Part shown: piece after piece, positions 9,273-17,273 of the stretch
Position numbering within the stretch: the first letter of the stretch is position 1
Layout of the letters: each line of letters begins with the position of its first letter
Source: Qipengyuania qiaonensis
GTDB taxonomy: Bacteria > Pseudomonadota > Alphaproteobacteria > Sphingomonadales > Sphingomonadaceae
Direction of reading: 5' to 3'
NCBI RefSeq assembly: GCF_019711515.1
Contig: NZ_JAIGNO010000006.1
Span: 62,001 to 126,000 of the forward strand
Length of the DNA stretch: 64,000 bases
Translations under genes and position numbers: made by a program
Notes under the pieces: generated by a model
What the model saw: the letters and a program-made list of their open reading frames with translations, nothing else
The model's database searches: none
Told to the model about the DNA's origin: nothing

Positions 9273-10622
9273 GTGACTATTTCCCGTATCCTTATCGCCA
9301 ATCGCGGCGAAATCGCGCTGCGCATCCATCGTGCGGCCCATGAGATGGGTATCGAGACCGTCGCAGTGCACTCCACTGCCGATGCCGATGCCATGCATGT
9401 CCGCCTGGCCGATCACGCGGTCTGCATCGGTCCGCCGCCTGCCACCGACAGCTATCTCAACATCGCCAACATCATCTCCGCGGCCGAAGTCAGCCACTCG
9501 GACGCGATTCATCCAGGCTATGGTTTTCTGTCCGAGAACGCCAAGTTCGCCGAAATCGTCGAAGCGCACGATATCGCCTGGATCGGCCCCAAGCCCGAAC
9601 ACATCCGCACCATGGGCGACAAGGTCGAGGCGAAGAAAACCGCCGGTGCATTGGGTCTGCCGCTTGTTCCCGGCTCGGAAGGCGCCGTGGAAACCGTTGA
9701 GGAAGCGCGCGAGATCGCAGCGGAGATCGGCTACCCGGTCATTATCAAAGCCGCGAGCGGCGGCGGTGGCCGCGGCATGAAGGTTTGCGAAAGCGAGGAC
9801 CAGCTCGAAAGCCTGATGAAACAGGCGGGCAGCGAGGCGAAGGCCGCCTTCGGCGATGCCACGGTCTATATCGAGAAGTATCTCGGCGACCCGCGCCATA
9901 TCGAATTCCAGGTCTTCGGCGACGGCAATGGCAATGGCATCCATCTGGGCGAGCGCGATTGCTCGTTGCAACGACGCCACCAGAAAGTGCTCGAGGAAGC
10001 GCCCTCCCCGGTGCTGTCCACCGAAGAGCGCGACCGCATGGGCGAAATCTGCGCGCAGGCCATGCGCGACATGGGCTATCGCGGTGCCGGCACGATCGAA
10101 TTCCTGTGGGAGAACGGTGAGTTCTACTTCATCGAGATGAACACCCGCCTGCAGGTCGAACACCCGGTGACCGAGATGATTACGGGCATCGATCTGGTGC
10201 GCGAACAGATCCGTATCGCTTCGGGCAAGGACCTGTCGTGCACGCAGGATCAGGTCCAGTTCAAAGGGCATGCCATCGAGTGCCGCATCAATGCCGAAGA
10301 CCCGTTCACCTTCGCCCCCAGCCCCGGCAAGGTCAGCTATTATCATGCGGCAGGCGGCATGCATGTCCGCGTCGATAGCGGGCTTTATGCGGGCTATTCG
10401 GTCCCGCCCTATTACGACAGCATGATCGCCAAGCTGATCGTCTATGGCCGCGACCGCGAACGCTGCATGATGCGCCTCAAGCGCGCCCTGGAGGAAATGG
10501 TGGTCGAAGGCGTGAAGACCAGCATCCCCCTGCACCAGGAACTCCTGCAGCAGGACGACGTGAAGAGCGGGCAATATTCGATCAAATGGCTTGAAGAGTG
10601 GTTGAAGACTCGCGAAGGATAG
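9273..10622 (+). CDS. accC: Acetyl-CoA carboxylase, biotin carboxylase subunit
   Basis: This encodes 449 residues, the normal length for AccC. It begins with the N-terminal ATP-grasp preface ISRILIANRGEIALR. The glycine-rich ATP loop is KAASGGGGRGMKV, followed by EKYLGDPRHIEFQV, the active-site block FIEMNTRLQVEHPVTE and the C-terminal barrel-sandwich. It carboxylates biotin on AccB using ATP and bicarbonate. It starts with GTG 8 bp after the accB stop. Confidence 0.97.
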   Translation: MTISRILIANRGEIALRIHRAAHEMGIETVAVHSTADADAMHVRLADHAVCIGPPPATDSYLNIANIISAAEVSHSDAIHPGYGFLSENAKFAEIVEAHDIAWIGPKPEHIRTMGDKVEAKKTAGALGLPLVPGSEGAVETVEEAREIAAEIGYPVIIKAASGGGGRGMKVCESEDQLESLMKQAGSEAKAAFGDATVYIEKYLGDPRHIEFQVFGDGNGNGIHLGERDCSLQRRHQKVLEEAPSPVLSTEERDRMGEICAQAMRDMGYRGAGTIEFLWENGEFYFIEMNTRLQVEHPVTEMITGIDLVREQIRIASGKDLSCTQDQVQFKGHAIECRINAEDPFTFAPSPGKVSYYHAAGGMHVRVDSGLYAGYSVPPYYDSMIAKLIVYGRDRERCMMRLKRALEEMVVEGVKTSIPLHQELLQQDDVKSGQYSIKWLEEWLKTREG

Positions 10623-10691
10623 CGGCGGGTTGCGACCTTAATTTCGGACACTTTATGATGGATTGCGATATCAGGAGAGCAGGCGAGGAAG

Positions 10692-11240
10692 CTAGGGTGT
10701 CGATTGAAACTTCAATCCAGTTGCGCCTGTACCAACCGCGATAATTTTGAAATTGTCATGCGCTCCTTTTGGAGATCGGACCACCCCACCATCAAATACA
10801 TAGTTGCCGACTTGTACTGGCAGGGGGCGCACGCGTTCAGTCCACACGCCATCCAATTGTCCGGCCGCCCAGACGCGCTCTTTCGATGTACTTTGAGGAG
10901 CCATAAGTCCTATTAGTCGTTCGAGAAAAAATCGCCTGCTGGGCGTTTTTACATACTGTTCGCTGGTCGGGCCGTTAATGACTAACTCACTTAATGCACC
11001 GTCACTGTTCACGTAGTATGTCGCAAATCGTTCTCCTGAAGGAAGATTATATTGAACTTCTGTCAGGCCACTATGTGATGGTGCCAGAGCGCTTCCGGAT
11101 GAGCGCACGTTCTCATGAATGGCAAAATGGTCTTTTGCAGTTTGGACGACAACTTCAGCAATTTGCACATCAGTCGTCTCAGCGCCAACACAAGCGGGAG
11201 TCGCCAAAAAGAAACTGATCGCGAGAAACCTTGAAAACAT
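10692..11240 (-). CDS. Small exported protein of unknown function
   Basis: This encodes 182 residues with a signal peptide (MFSRFLAISFFLATPACVGA). The Cys in TPAC is not a good lipobox, so signal peptidase I cleavage after VGA is more likely. The rest is a compact domain with alternating strands (ERFATYYVNSDGALSELVIN; VGNYVFDGGVVRSPKG). I do not recognise the family. The gene is visibly more AT-rich than accC before it, and no operon partner is adjacent. It is most likely periplasmic. Acquisition by transfer is possible but not shown. Confidence 0.6.
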   Translation of the reverse strand: MFSRFLAISFFLATPACVGAETTDVQIAEVVVQTAKDHFAIHENVRSSGSALAPSHSGLTEVQYNLPSGERFATYYVNSDGALSELVINGPTSEQYVKTPSRRFFLERLIGLMAPQSTSKERVWAAGQLDGVWTERVRPLPVQVGNYVFDGGVVRSPKGAHDNFKIIAVGTGATGLKFQSTP

Positions 11241-11391
11241 GGCGACTCCTATCCGCAGTTGCTTCGCTCAAGTAATCGGAAAGCCAAAGGCGACGGAGTT
11301 GGAGGCCAAAGACACGAAGCCCCCCTGGCCGCTTCTCCTAGTGATGTTTGAAAACCCGCAAGTCCGCAAACAAGCTCAATTCCCGACAACT

Positions 11392-11826
11392 CTAATCGAA
11401 ACTGAACCCCGCCGCTTTCGCCTCTGCGATCACTTCTTCTCCGGTCTGGCGCGGGTGGTTACCTTCGATGCGGCACCACTCGGCGCGCTCGTCGACGAAA
11501 ATCTCTTTCTCGACTCCATACGCTGCGGCGGCGTCGAACAACCCGGCGGAAAAGCTGCGATTGCCCGTCGGCAGGAACCGGTACCAGAGGTTGCTGCCGC
11601 ATTGCGAACAGAAGGCACGTTCGGCCCATTCGCTCGATCGGTATGTGCTGATCGCCTCATCGCCTGAGACATCGGCACTGTCGCCCGTCTGCGCGCTGTA
11701 GAACGAGCCAGCCCAACGGCGACACATGTCGCATTGGCAGATTTCTATCTCGTGTTTGGGGCTTTCGATCGCGATCTTCACCGCTCCGCACAGGCAGTGG
11801 CCTTCGATCCGTTCCGCCCCGCTCAC
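11392..11826 (-). CDS. GFA-family zinc protein (glutathione-dependent formaldehyde-activating-like)
   Basis: This encodes 144 residues with the paired zinc-binding cysteines of the GFA/CENP-V fold: HCLCGAV at the N-terminus, CQCDMCRRWAG in the middle and FCSQCGSNLWY after it. The family includes glutathione S-hydroxymethyl-adduct enzymes and many uncharacterised members, so the substrate is uncertain. Its start overlaps the stop of the upstream Lrp-type regulator gene by four bases (ATGA). The regulator may therefore control it. Confidence 0.88.
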   Translation of the reverse strand: MSGAERIEGHCLCGAVKIAIESPKHEIEICQCDMCRRWAGSFYSAQTGDSADVSGDEAISTYRSSEWAERAFCSQCGSNLWYRFLPTGNRSFSAGLFDAAAAYGVEKEIFVDERAEWCRIEGNHPRQTGEEVIAEAKAAGFSFD

Positions 11827-12284
11827 AACGGCACGCCGGGTTCGTGCTTGCTGGTCCGGATCGTAAGCGACGTTTTCACGCTTTCCACATTGGGCGCCGG
11901 CGTCAGCTTGCTGGTCAGGAATTCCTGAAAGCTCTGCAAATCCTTGCTGACGATCTTGATGATGAAATCGATCTCGCCGTTGAGCATGTGCACTTCACGC
12001 ACTTCGGGCAGGTCGTGCATCGCGGCTTCGAATTCGCGCAGCGCGTCTTCCGCCTGGCTTTTCAGGCTGACCATGGCGAAAACCGTTATCGAAAAGCCCA
12101 GTTTCGAAGGGTCGAGTTCGGCGTGATAGCCCCTGATCACACCTTCTTCTTCGAGCGAGCGCACGCGGCGCAGGCATGGCGGGGCGGTCAACCCTACGCG
12201 GTGGGCAAGTTCGACATTGGTGATTCTCCCTTCATTCTGGAGTTCACCCAGCAATCGCCGGTCGATATCGTCGAGATTGGCCAT
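11823..12284 (-). CDS. Lrp/AsnC-family transcriptional regulator
   Basis: This encodes 153 residues: an N-terminal helix-turn-helix (DDIDRRLLGELQNEGRITN; AHRVGLTAPPCLRRVRSL) followed by an RAM ligand-binding domain (FAMVSLKSQAEDALREFE; EVHMLNGEIDFIIKIV). The start at MANLDDID is preferred over the longer frame because Lrp proteins begin with this helix. It overlaps the downstream GFA gene by four bases. A GGCTAA-N5-TTAGCC dyad lies about 85 bp upstream and may be an operator. The effector is unknown; amino acids are typical for the family. Confidence 0.9.
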   Translation of the reverse strand: MANLDDIDRRLLGELQNEGRITNVELAHRVGLTAPPCLRRVRSLEEEGVIRGYHAELDPSKLGFSITVFAMVSLKSQAEDALREFEAAMHDLPEVREVHMLNGEIDFIIKIVSKDLQSFQEFLTSKLTPAPNVESVKTSLTIRTSKHEPGVPL

Positions 12285-12367
12285 ATGAGTTTCCCTGCTA
12301 CCCTGGCGCCATCGGCGGGGCATCGCGAAATTTCCACGAAATGTTGACAACGCGATGCAGCCGTCTT

Positions 12368-12384
12368 GGCTAACATTATTAGCC
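12368..12384. promoter_or_regulatory. Inverted repeat in the lrp-like/sensor kinase intergenic region
   Basis: GGCTAA and TTAGCC are separated by five bases, a perfect 6-bp dyad between the divergent Lrp-type regulator and the sensor kinase gene. A TTGACA hexamer sits at 12344-12349. The dyad could be an autoregulatory Lrp-type operator; its assignment is a guess. Confidence 0.35.
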
Positions 12385-12511
12385 TTGCCAGCAATTGTGT
12401 CGCTTTGCAACGCGCAGGAAACCTTCCGTTCAGCGTAAGTTTTACACGGTTGGAAACTAGGATGTGCGATGGTTTACGTCTCGCAAACCATTGCCTGTCA
12501 CCGGAGAACCG

Positions 12512-14299
12512 ATGCATTTCGACGACCGCCTTGCCACAGTGCTGCGCCATCGCGCCGCTGGCGTGCGCGCGGCGAAGACGCAGTTCCGGCAATTGCTGGA
12601 CCTTCTTGGCGAGCGTCCGCAGGCGGGCGATCCCGCACTCAAGGCGGCAGCCTATCTGCGGCTGATCGCCCTCGCCGAATTGATACCCATCGGCGAACGC
12701 GCGGCGATCGTGGGCGATAGCGGGTGGCGCTTTCGCAATCCGGAACTGGTGCGCTGGTTCGGCGAGGCCCATCCCGCGATTGCCGGATCCGCTCTCTCTC
12801 GGGCGCAATTGATGAGCGAGGAATGGGTCGAGCTGATACCGCGCCTGCCGATCCGTGCGCGCGGCTTCCTGAGGCACCGGAACGATCTGCCGGATGGCGC
12901 GGTACGCGTGCTCGATCAACTGGGCGTATCCGACCGCGCATTGCCACTGCCGGAGCCCCAGCCCGCTCCCGAGACAATCGCCGGCGAGCCGGCCGAAGCC
13001 GCCAGCCTCGGGAACCTCGAGCCGCTCGTTTTGCGCGAAACGGACGAAAATTCCCGGGATGTGGCAAAACCCGAAACGTCAGTGCCCGGTGCCAAGCCGG
13101 CACCTGTCGCCGCCCCGCCCCAGGCGTCGGAAGCGCCCGACAAGTCGGACGGTATTCGTGCCCTGGTCGAACGGATCGAGAGCTTTCGCAAGTCGCGCGG
13201 CCCGGACCCGCAAGGCGGCGATGCGCCCACGCTGCCGCTTGCGGGCCTCGATGAAACAATGCCGCGCAAGCAACTGGACGCGTTCAGTTTCGGAACGAAT
13301 TCGGAAGGCCGGATCGACTGGGCGGAGCCCGAAACTGCCCCGATGGTGATCGGGATCGACCTCTCGCAGCGGTTCGACGCGGACAAGGCCGGAGATGATT
13401 TCGCCGCGGCCTTCGTCAACCGCCAGCCGGTGCGCGACGTCGCCATCGCCTTGCGCGGCGCGGATGCCATAGAAGGCGACTGGATCGTCGATGCAGCACC
13501 GCGTTTCACCCGCGGGGACGGGCGCTTCTACGGCTATGTCGGCCGCTTCCGCCGTGCGGTTGCCCCGGTCGACGATCGCGCCCGGCGTGGTGCGGATCGT
13601 CTGCGCCAGTTGCTTCACGAATTGCGCACGCCGGTCAACGCCATGCAGGGCTATGCCGAAGTGATCCAGCAGCAGGTCTTCGGCCCCACACCGCACGAAT
13701 ATCGCGCACTTGCCGCTTCCATTGCGGGCGATTCAGCGCGCATCCTTGCCGGCTTCGATGAACTCGACCGTCTGGCGCGGCTCGAAACGGGAGATCTCGA
13801 TCTCGAGGCAGGCGAAAGCGATTTCGCCGCCATCGCCCGCACGCAGCTCGGCCAGCTTCAAACGGTGCTCGGCCCACGCGTGGCACGCTTCGATGCCGAA
13901 CTGACCGATAAACCTGCCCCGCTCGCTCTTGCCCGGAACGAGGCCGAAATGCTCGGCTGGCGGGTCCTTGCAACACTGGCAGGTGCGACGGGTGCGGGGG
14001 AAAACATTGTCCTGTCGCTCACGCTCGACGGGGACCAGCTTGTGCTTCGTGCGCAACTGCCCGCCAAACTGGCCCGGACGGACAACGTCTTCGCGTCCGA
14101 AATCCGGGCCGGCGGAAGTACCCTGAGCTCGGGCATATTCGGTGCCGGTTTCTCGCTTCGCCTCGCCCGTGCAGAAGCGCATGCGGCAGGCGGCGAACTG
14201 GCGCGGGACGAGGATTTCCTCGTCCTCTCCCTGCCGCTCTTGACCGCCAACGATGCCCTGCCTAGCCCTGCCGATGCGCCCGATCGTGCGGCTGGCTAG
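12512..14299 (+). CDS. Cytoplasmic sensor histidine kinase-like protein with degenerate ATPase domain
   Basis: This encodes 595 residues. The ATG at 12512 is chosen because GGAGAA lies five bases upstream; an earlier in-frame ATG at 12464 lacks one. No membrane segment is visible. The N-terminal third is helical, followed by a low-complexity Pro/Ala/Glu stretch (about 150-230). The phosphoacceptor HELRTPVNAMQGYAEVIQ carries His at about residue 369. In the C-terminal ATPase region a G2-like FGAGFSLRLARAEAHAAGG is present. The usual N-box and DxGxG box are not recognisable (RNEAEMLGWRVLATLAG instead). No response regulator is adjacent. It may be a divergent phosphotransfer protein or a kinase with weak ATP binding. 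Confidence 0.8.
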   Translation: MHFDDRLATVLRHRAAGVRAAKTQFRQLLDLLGERPQAGDPALKAAAYLRLIALAELIPIGERAAIVGDSGWRFRNPELVRWFGEAHPAIAGSALSRAQLMSEEWVELIPRLPIRARGFLRHRNDLPDGAVRVLDQLGVSDRALPLPEPQPAPETIAGEPAEAASLGNLEPLVLRETDENSRDVAKPETSVPGAKPAPVAAPPQASEAPDKSDGIRALVERIESFRKSRGPDPQGGDAPTLPLAGLDETMPRKQLDAFSFGTNSEGRIDWAEPETAPMVIGIDLSQRFDADKAGDDFAAAFVNRQPVRDVAIALRGADAIEGDWIVDAAPRFTRGDGRFYGYVGRFRRAVAPVDDRARRGADRLRQLLHELRTPVNAMQGYAEVIQQQVFGPTPHEYRALAASIAGDSARILAGFDELDRLARLETGDLDLEAGESDFAAIARTQLGQLQTVLGPRVARFDAELTDKPAPLALARNEAEMLGWRVLATLAGATGAGENIVLSLTLDGDQLVLRAQLPAKLARTDNVFASEIRAGGSTLSSGIFGAGFSLRLARAEAHAAGGELARDEDFLVLSLPLLTANDALPSPADAPDRAAG

Positions 14300-14341
14300 G
14301 AAACGCATACCATCTCCCACGCCAACCTCCTTACACCGCCC

Positions 14342-15313
14342 ATGGCATCGCAACGGGCGCGCTTTGCCGAAGGGTTCGGCCAGCGCGCTCTGCTGACCGT
14401 CGATACCGAAGAGGAATTCGACTGGAATGCGACTTTCCGGGCCGACAATTACGGGCTCGACCATGTGCGCGCGCTGGGCAATTTTCAGCAATTCTGCGAA
14501 GGTATCGGCGTCTCGCCGGTCTATCTTGTGGATTGGCCGATCGCGACCGATCCGCTGGCCCGGGACATCATCGGCGATGCGGTGCGCCGCGGAACCGCCG
14601 AAATCGGCGTGCAACTGCATCCCTGGGTGAACCCGCCGCTACGCGAAGAAATCACCGATAAATACAGCTTTGCCGGCAATCTGCCGCAGGCTCTGGAGGC
14701 GGAGAAATATCGCCGGCTGCGCGATGCGATCGAGGAAGGTTTCGGCGTTGTCCCGCGGATCTACCGCGCGGGACGTTACGGGCTCGGTCCGCAAACCGCC
14801 GGAATGCTGATGGACACCGGCATTGCCGTCGACTCATCGGTTCGTGCGCGATACGATTACTCGTCGGGCCACGGTCCGGACTATAGCAAACATCCCGTAT
14901 CGCCATACTGGACGGACGCCGATCGCCGGCTGCTCGAGCTTCCGCTTACTACCGTTTACTGGGGCCTTCTACGCCGTCAGGGCGAACAGCTGTTCCCGCT
15001 TGCGTCGAAGCTGCCGCTGCTTGGCGGGCTTCTGTCGCGGTTGTCTTTGCTAGAACGGATCAGCCTGACGCCCGAAGGCGTCACTCTCGACGAAGCCCTG
15101 CGCGGCATCGACATCGCGATCGACGACGACCTGCCGGTGTTCGTGCTGAGCTTTCACAGCCCGTCGCTTGCCGTAGGCCATACTCCCTATGTCCGCACCG
15201 CAGACGATCTGGACGATCTCTACGACTGGCTGCGCGGAGTATATTCCTACCTCAACATGCGCGGGATCGAACCGACGACGGTCGCGGAAATTGTCGACGC
15301 GGTGCAGGTCTAG
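14342..15313 (+). CDS. Polysaccharide deacetylase family protein (WalW-like)
   Basis: This encodes 323 residues with the NodB-type metal motifs: LLTVDTEEEFDWN with the catalytic Asp near the N-terminus and GVQLHPWVNPP carrying the His of the second motif. It ends with HSPSLAVGHTPYVR, a typical late His motif. No signal peptide is seen, so it acts in the cytoplasm or on lipid-linked sugars facing it. Such enzymes remove N-acetyl groups from glycans. It is 42 bp downstream of the sensor kinase gene and may be co-transcribed with it. The substrate is unknown. Confidence 0.85.
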   Translation: MASQRARFAEGFGQRALLTVDTEEEFDWNATFRADNYGLDHVRALGNFQQFCEGIGVSPVYLVDWPIATDPLARDIIGDAVRRGTAEIGVQLHPWVNPPLREEITDKYSFAGNLPQALEAEKYRRLRDAIEEGFGVVPRIYRAGRYGLGPQTAGMLMDTGIAVDSSVRARYDYSSGHGPDYSKHPVSPYWTDADRRLLELPLTTVYWGLLRRQGEQLFPLASKLPLLGGLLSRLSLLERISLTPEGVTLDEALRGIDIAIDDDLPVFVLSFHSPSLAVGHTPYVRTADDLDDLYDWLRGVYSYLNMRGIEPTTVAEIVDAVQV

Positions 15314-15314
15314 G

Positions 15315-15343
15315 TTGCAAGCTGCCCGTGCCGGGGCTAGTCG
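15315..15343 (+). promoter_or_regulatory. Putative promoter of tRNA-Ile2
   Basis: TTGCAA (15315-15320) and TAGTCG (15338-15343) are separated by 17 bp and lie just upstream of the tRNA, starting right after the deacetylase stop codon. The -10 match is weak. Confidence 0.35.
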
Positions 15344-15365
15344 CGCAATTCCACACTGGTGGCTG

Positions 15366-15442
15366 GGGCCTGTAGCTCAGTTGGTTAGAGCTGGCCGCTC
15401 ATAACGGCTAGGTCGCGGGTTCGAGTCCTGCCGGGCCCACCA
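15366..15442 (+). tRNA. tRNA with CAT anticodon, probably tRNA-Ile2 (lysidine-modified)
   Basis: All four arms fold: a seven-pair acceptor (GGGCCTG with CGGGCCC, one G-T), D-stem GCTC/GAGC, anticodon loop CTCATAA, T-loop TTCGAGT and an encoded CCA at 15440-15442. The CAT anticodon could read AUG or, after lysidine modification by TilS, AUA. The acceptor starts like tRNA-Ile(GAT), with C4-G69 and C5-G68 pairs, and the variable loop is AGGTC as in known Ile2 tRNAs. Ile2 is therefore preferred over elongator Met. Confidence 0.9.
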
Positions 15443-15707
15443 TCCAGCCCCTTGCCCTCTCCCGTAATCCGGCCGAAAGGCCGCAGTGCAGCCTTGTCGC
15501 CGGTGCGGTCCGCTTCGCATGCCAAAAGCGCTGTCCCGGCGATGCACGCTTGACCCGCTATATCTGCAACTCTAATGGGGCCGCGTGTCGCACACCGTGC
15601 GGCACCTTGCCTCGAAGCATGTATATCCGGACCGCCCGAGCACCTGCTGCCCGGGCCGGGAGGTCACTCCCCATGGTTCCGAGTACCATCCTTCGAGAAA
15701 TATCGGT

Positions 15708-15784
15708 CGGGGAGTGGCGCAGCCTGGTAGCGCACTTGTTTTGGGTACAAGGGGTCGCTGGTTCGAATCCAGTCTCCCCGACCA
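15708..15784 (+). tRNA. tRNA-Pro (TGG)
   Basis: This is a 77-base cloverleaf with acceptor CGGGGAG paired to CTCCCCG, D-stem GCGC/GCGC, anticodon stem CTTGT/ACAAG around loop TTTGGGT (anticodon TGG), T-loop TTCGAAT and an encoded CCA. The 265 bases between the two tRNAs (15443-15707) show no convincing gene. They hold only a weak TTGACC box at 15550-15555 and some GC-rich dyads. Confidence 0.95.
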
Positions 15785-15834
15785 GTATTTCACGAGGCGG
15801 ATAGCTCGCGAGCGAAGCGCGGGAGGTGCGCCGT

Positions 15835-17169
15835 TTGAATAGCCCGACTGCCACGGCCTCCCCCGCCATCGACACACGCCTGATCTGGGCCATTGCGTTG
15901 CCCGCCATGGTGACGAACGTGGCCACTGCGCTGATCGGCGTGGGCGATATGTGGATCGTCGGGCAGTTGGGCGACGCGCCGACGCAAGGCGCGGTCGATA
16001 TCGGTGCCAAGCTTTTCGCGGCGCTGTTCACCGTTATGAACTTCCTCAAAACCGGCACCACCGGATTGGTCGCGCAGGCGGGCACGCGGTCGGGAGCGCG
16101 CGCGCAGGCGGACGTGCTGATCAAGGGGCTGGTGGTCGGCCTGGCCATCGCCGCCATGTTGCTGCTGGCGAAACCGGTGCTCATGCCCCTGCTGCTCGAC
16201 GCGCTGGGTGCCGAGGCGCGGGTGCGCACGGCTGCCCTTGTCTACGCCGATATCCGCTACTGGAGCGCGCCTGCGGTTATGGCCAACTTCGCGCTTGTGG
16301 GGTTTCTGGTGGGGCGCCGGCGGATGCGCGAGGTGCTGGCCATCGAGATCCTGTACAACCTCCTCAATGTAGCGCTCGGCCTCTGGCTGGCGCTGGGTCT
16401 GAACTGGGGCATTGCGGGCATCGGCTGGTCGAGCTTCATTGCCGAATTCGTCAAGCTGGCGATTGCCGGCACGATCATCTGGCGCATTGCCGGAAGCGAT
16501 ATCCAGGATGCCGTGCGAAATGGCACGAATATCTCGCTGTCGGCGCTGAAGCCGTTCCTGGCCGTCAACCGCGATCTCTTCCTGCGCACGGTCGTCCTGA
16601 TGATCGCGATCGCCGCCCTGACGCGATTGGGTGCGGAGCGCGGCCCCGTCGTGCTGGCGGCAAACGGGATCGTCTACCAGCTCTTCGTGCTGGCCGCCTT
16701 GCTGCTGGACGGGTTCGAAAATGCCGCGCAGGTCCTCAATGGCGAGCGCGCGGGCGAAGACGACCGGGCAGGCTTCACCGCTTTCGTGCGGGCGATCCTG
16801 TGGCGCTGCCTTGGCATGGCTATCGTTCTGGCGCTGGTACTGGCAGCATTCGGCGGCGCAATCACCGACAACTTCGCCGCAACACCCGCGGTAGCGGCAG
16901 AGGCGCGCAAGCTGTGGCCCTGGCTCATCGCGATTCCCCTGGCCGGGTTCGCCGGCTTCGTGCTCGACGGCGTATTCGTGGGCGCGAGCTGGACGCGCGC
17001 GCTCCTCGGCACGATGGCCGCAGCGACCGCAGGCTACGCCCTATTGCTGTGGTTGACCTGGCCATTGGGCAATGACGGTCTGTGGGGAAGCTTTATCGTC
17101 TTCCTGATCGTGCGGGCCGTATTGCAGTTGGCGATGATGCCGCGCCTGCTGCGCCGCCATTTTCCCTAG
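15835..17169 (+). CDS. MATE-family multidrug/metabolite efflux transporter
   Basis: This encodes 444 residues with about twelve hydrophobic segments in two repeated halves. It opens with [20 protein letters not shown] and [12 protein letters not shown], the typical MATE start (membrane insertion of two pseudo-symmetric bundles). The TTG at 15835 is chosen because GGGAGG (15821-15826) lies eight bases upstream; a GTG at 15826 sits on top of that ribosome site. MATE proteins export cationic compounds using Na+ or H+ gradients. The substrate cannot be told here. It follows tRNA-Pro on the same strand. Confidence 0.9.
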   Translation: MNSPTATASPAIDTRLIWAIALPAMVTNVATALIGVGDMWIVGQLGDAPTQGAVDIGAKLFAALFTVMNFLKTGTTGLVAQAGTRSGARAQADVLIKGLVVGLAIAAMLLLAKPVLMPLLLDALGAEARVRTAALVYADIRYWSAPAVMANFALVGFLVGRRRMREVLAIEILYNLLNVALGLWLALGLNWGIAGIGWSSFIAEFVKLAIAGTIIWRIAGSDIQDAVRNGTNISLSALKPFLAVNRDLFLRTVVLMIAIAALTRLGAERGPVVLAANGIVYQLFVLAALLLDGFENAAQVLNGERAGEDDRAGFTAFVRAILWRCLGMAIVLALVLAAFGGAITDNFAATPAVAAEARKLWPWLIAIPLAGFAGFVLDGVFVGASWTRALLGTMAAATAGYALLLWLTWPLGNDGLWGSFIVFLIVRAVLQLAMMPRLLRRHFP

Positions 17170-17273
17170 CCGACCGCGCGCTTGCCCCTGGGCTCCGGTG
17201 CGACTATCTGCGCCGCAGACCTGTCCGGGCCGCCGCGCCCGCCCATCCATTCGATACCGAAGGACCCCGCCAG

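Noticed and set aside
15443-15707. Possible small RNA between the two tRNAs
   Set aside because: A weak TTGACC box and several GC dyads are present, but there is no good -10, no terminator and no known RNA shape.
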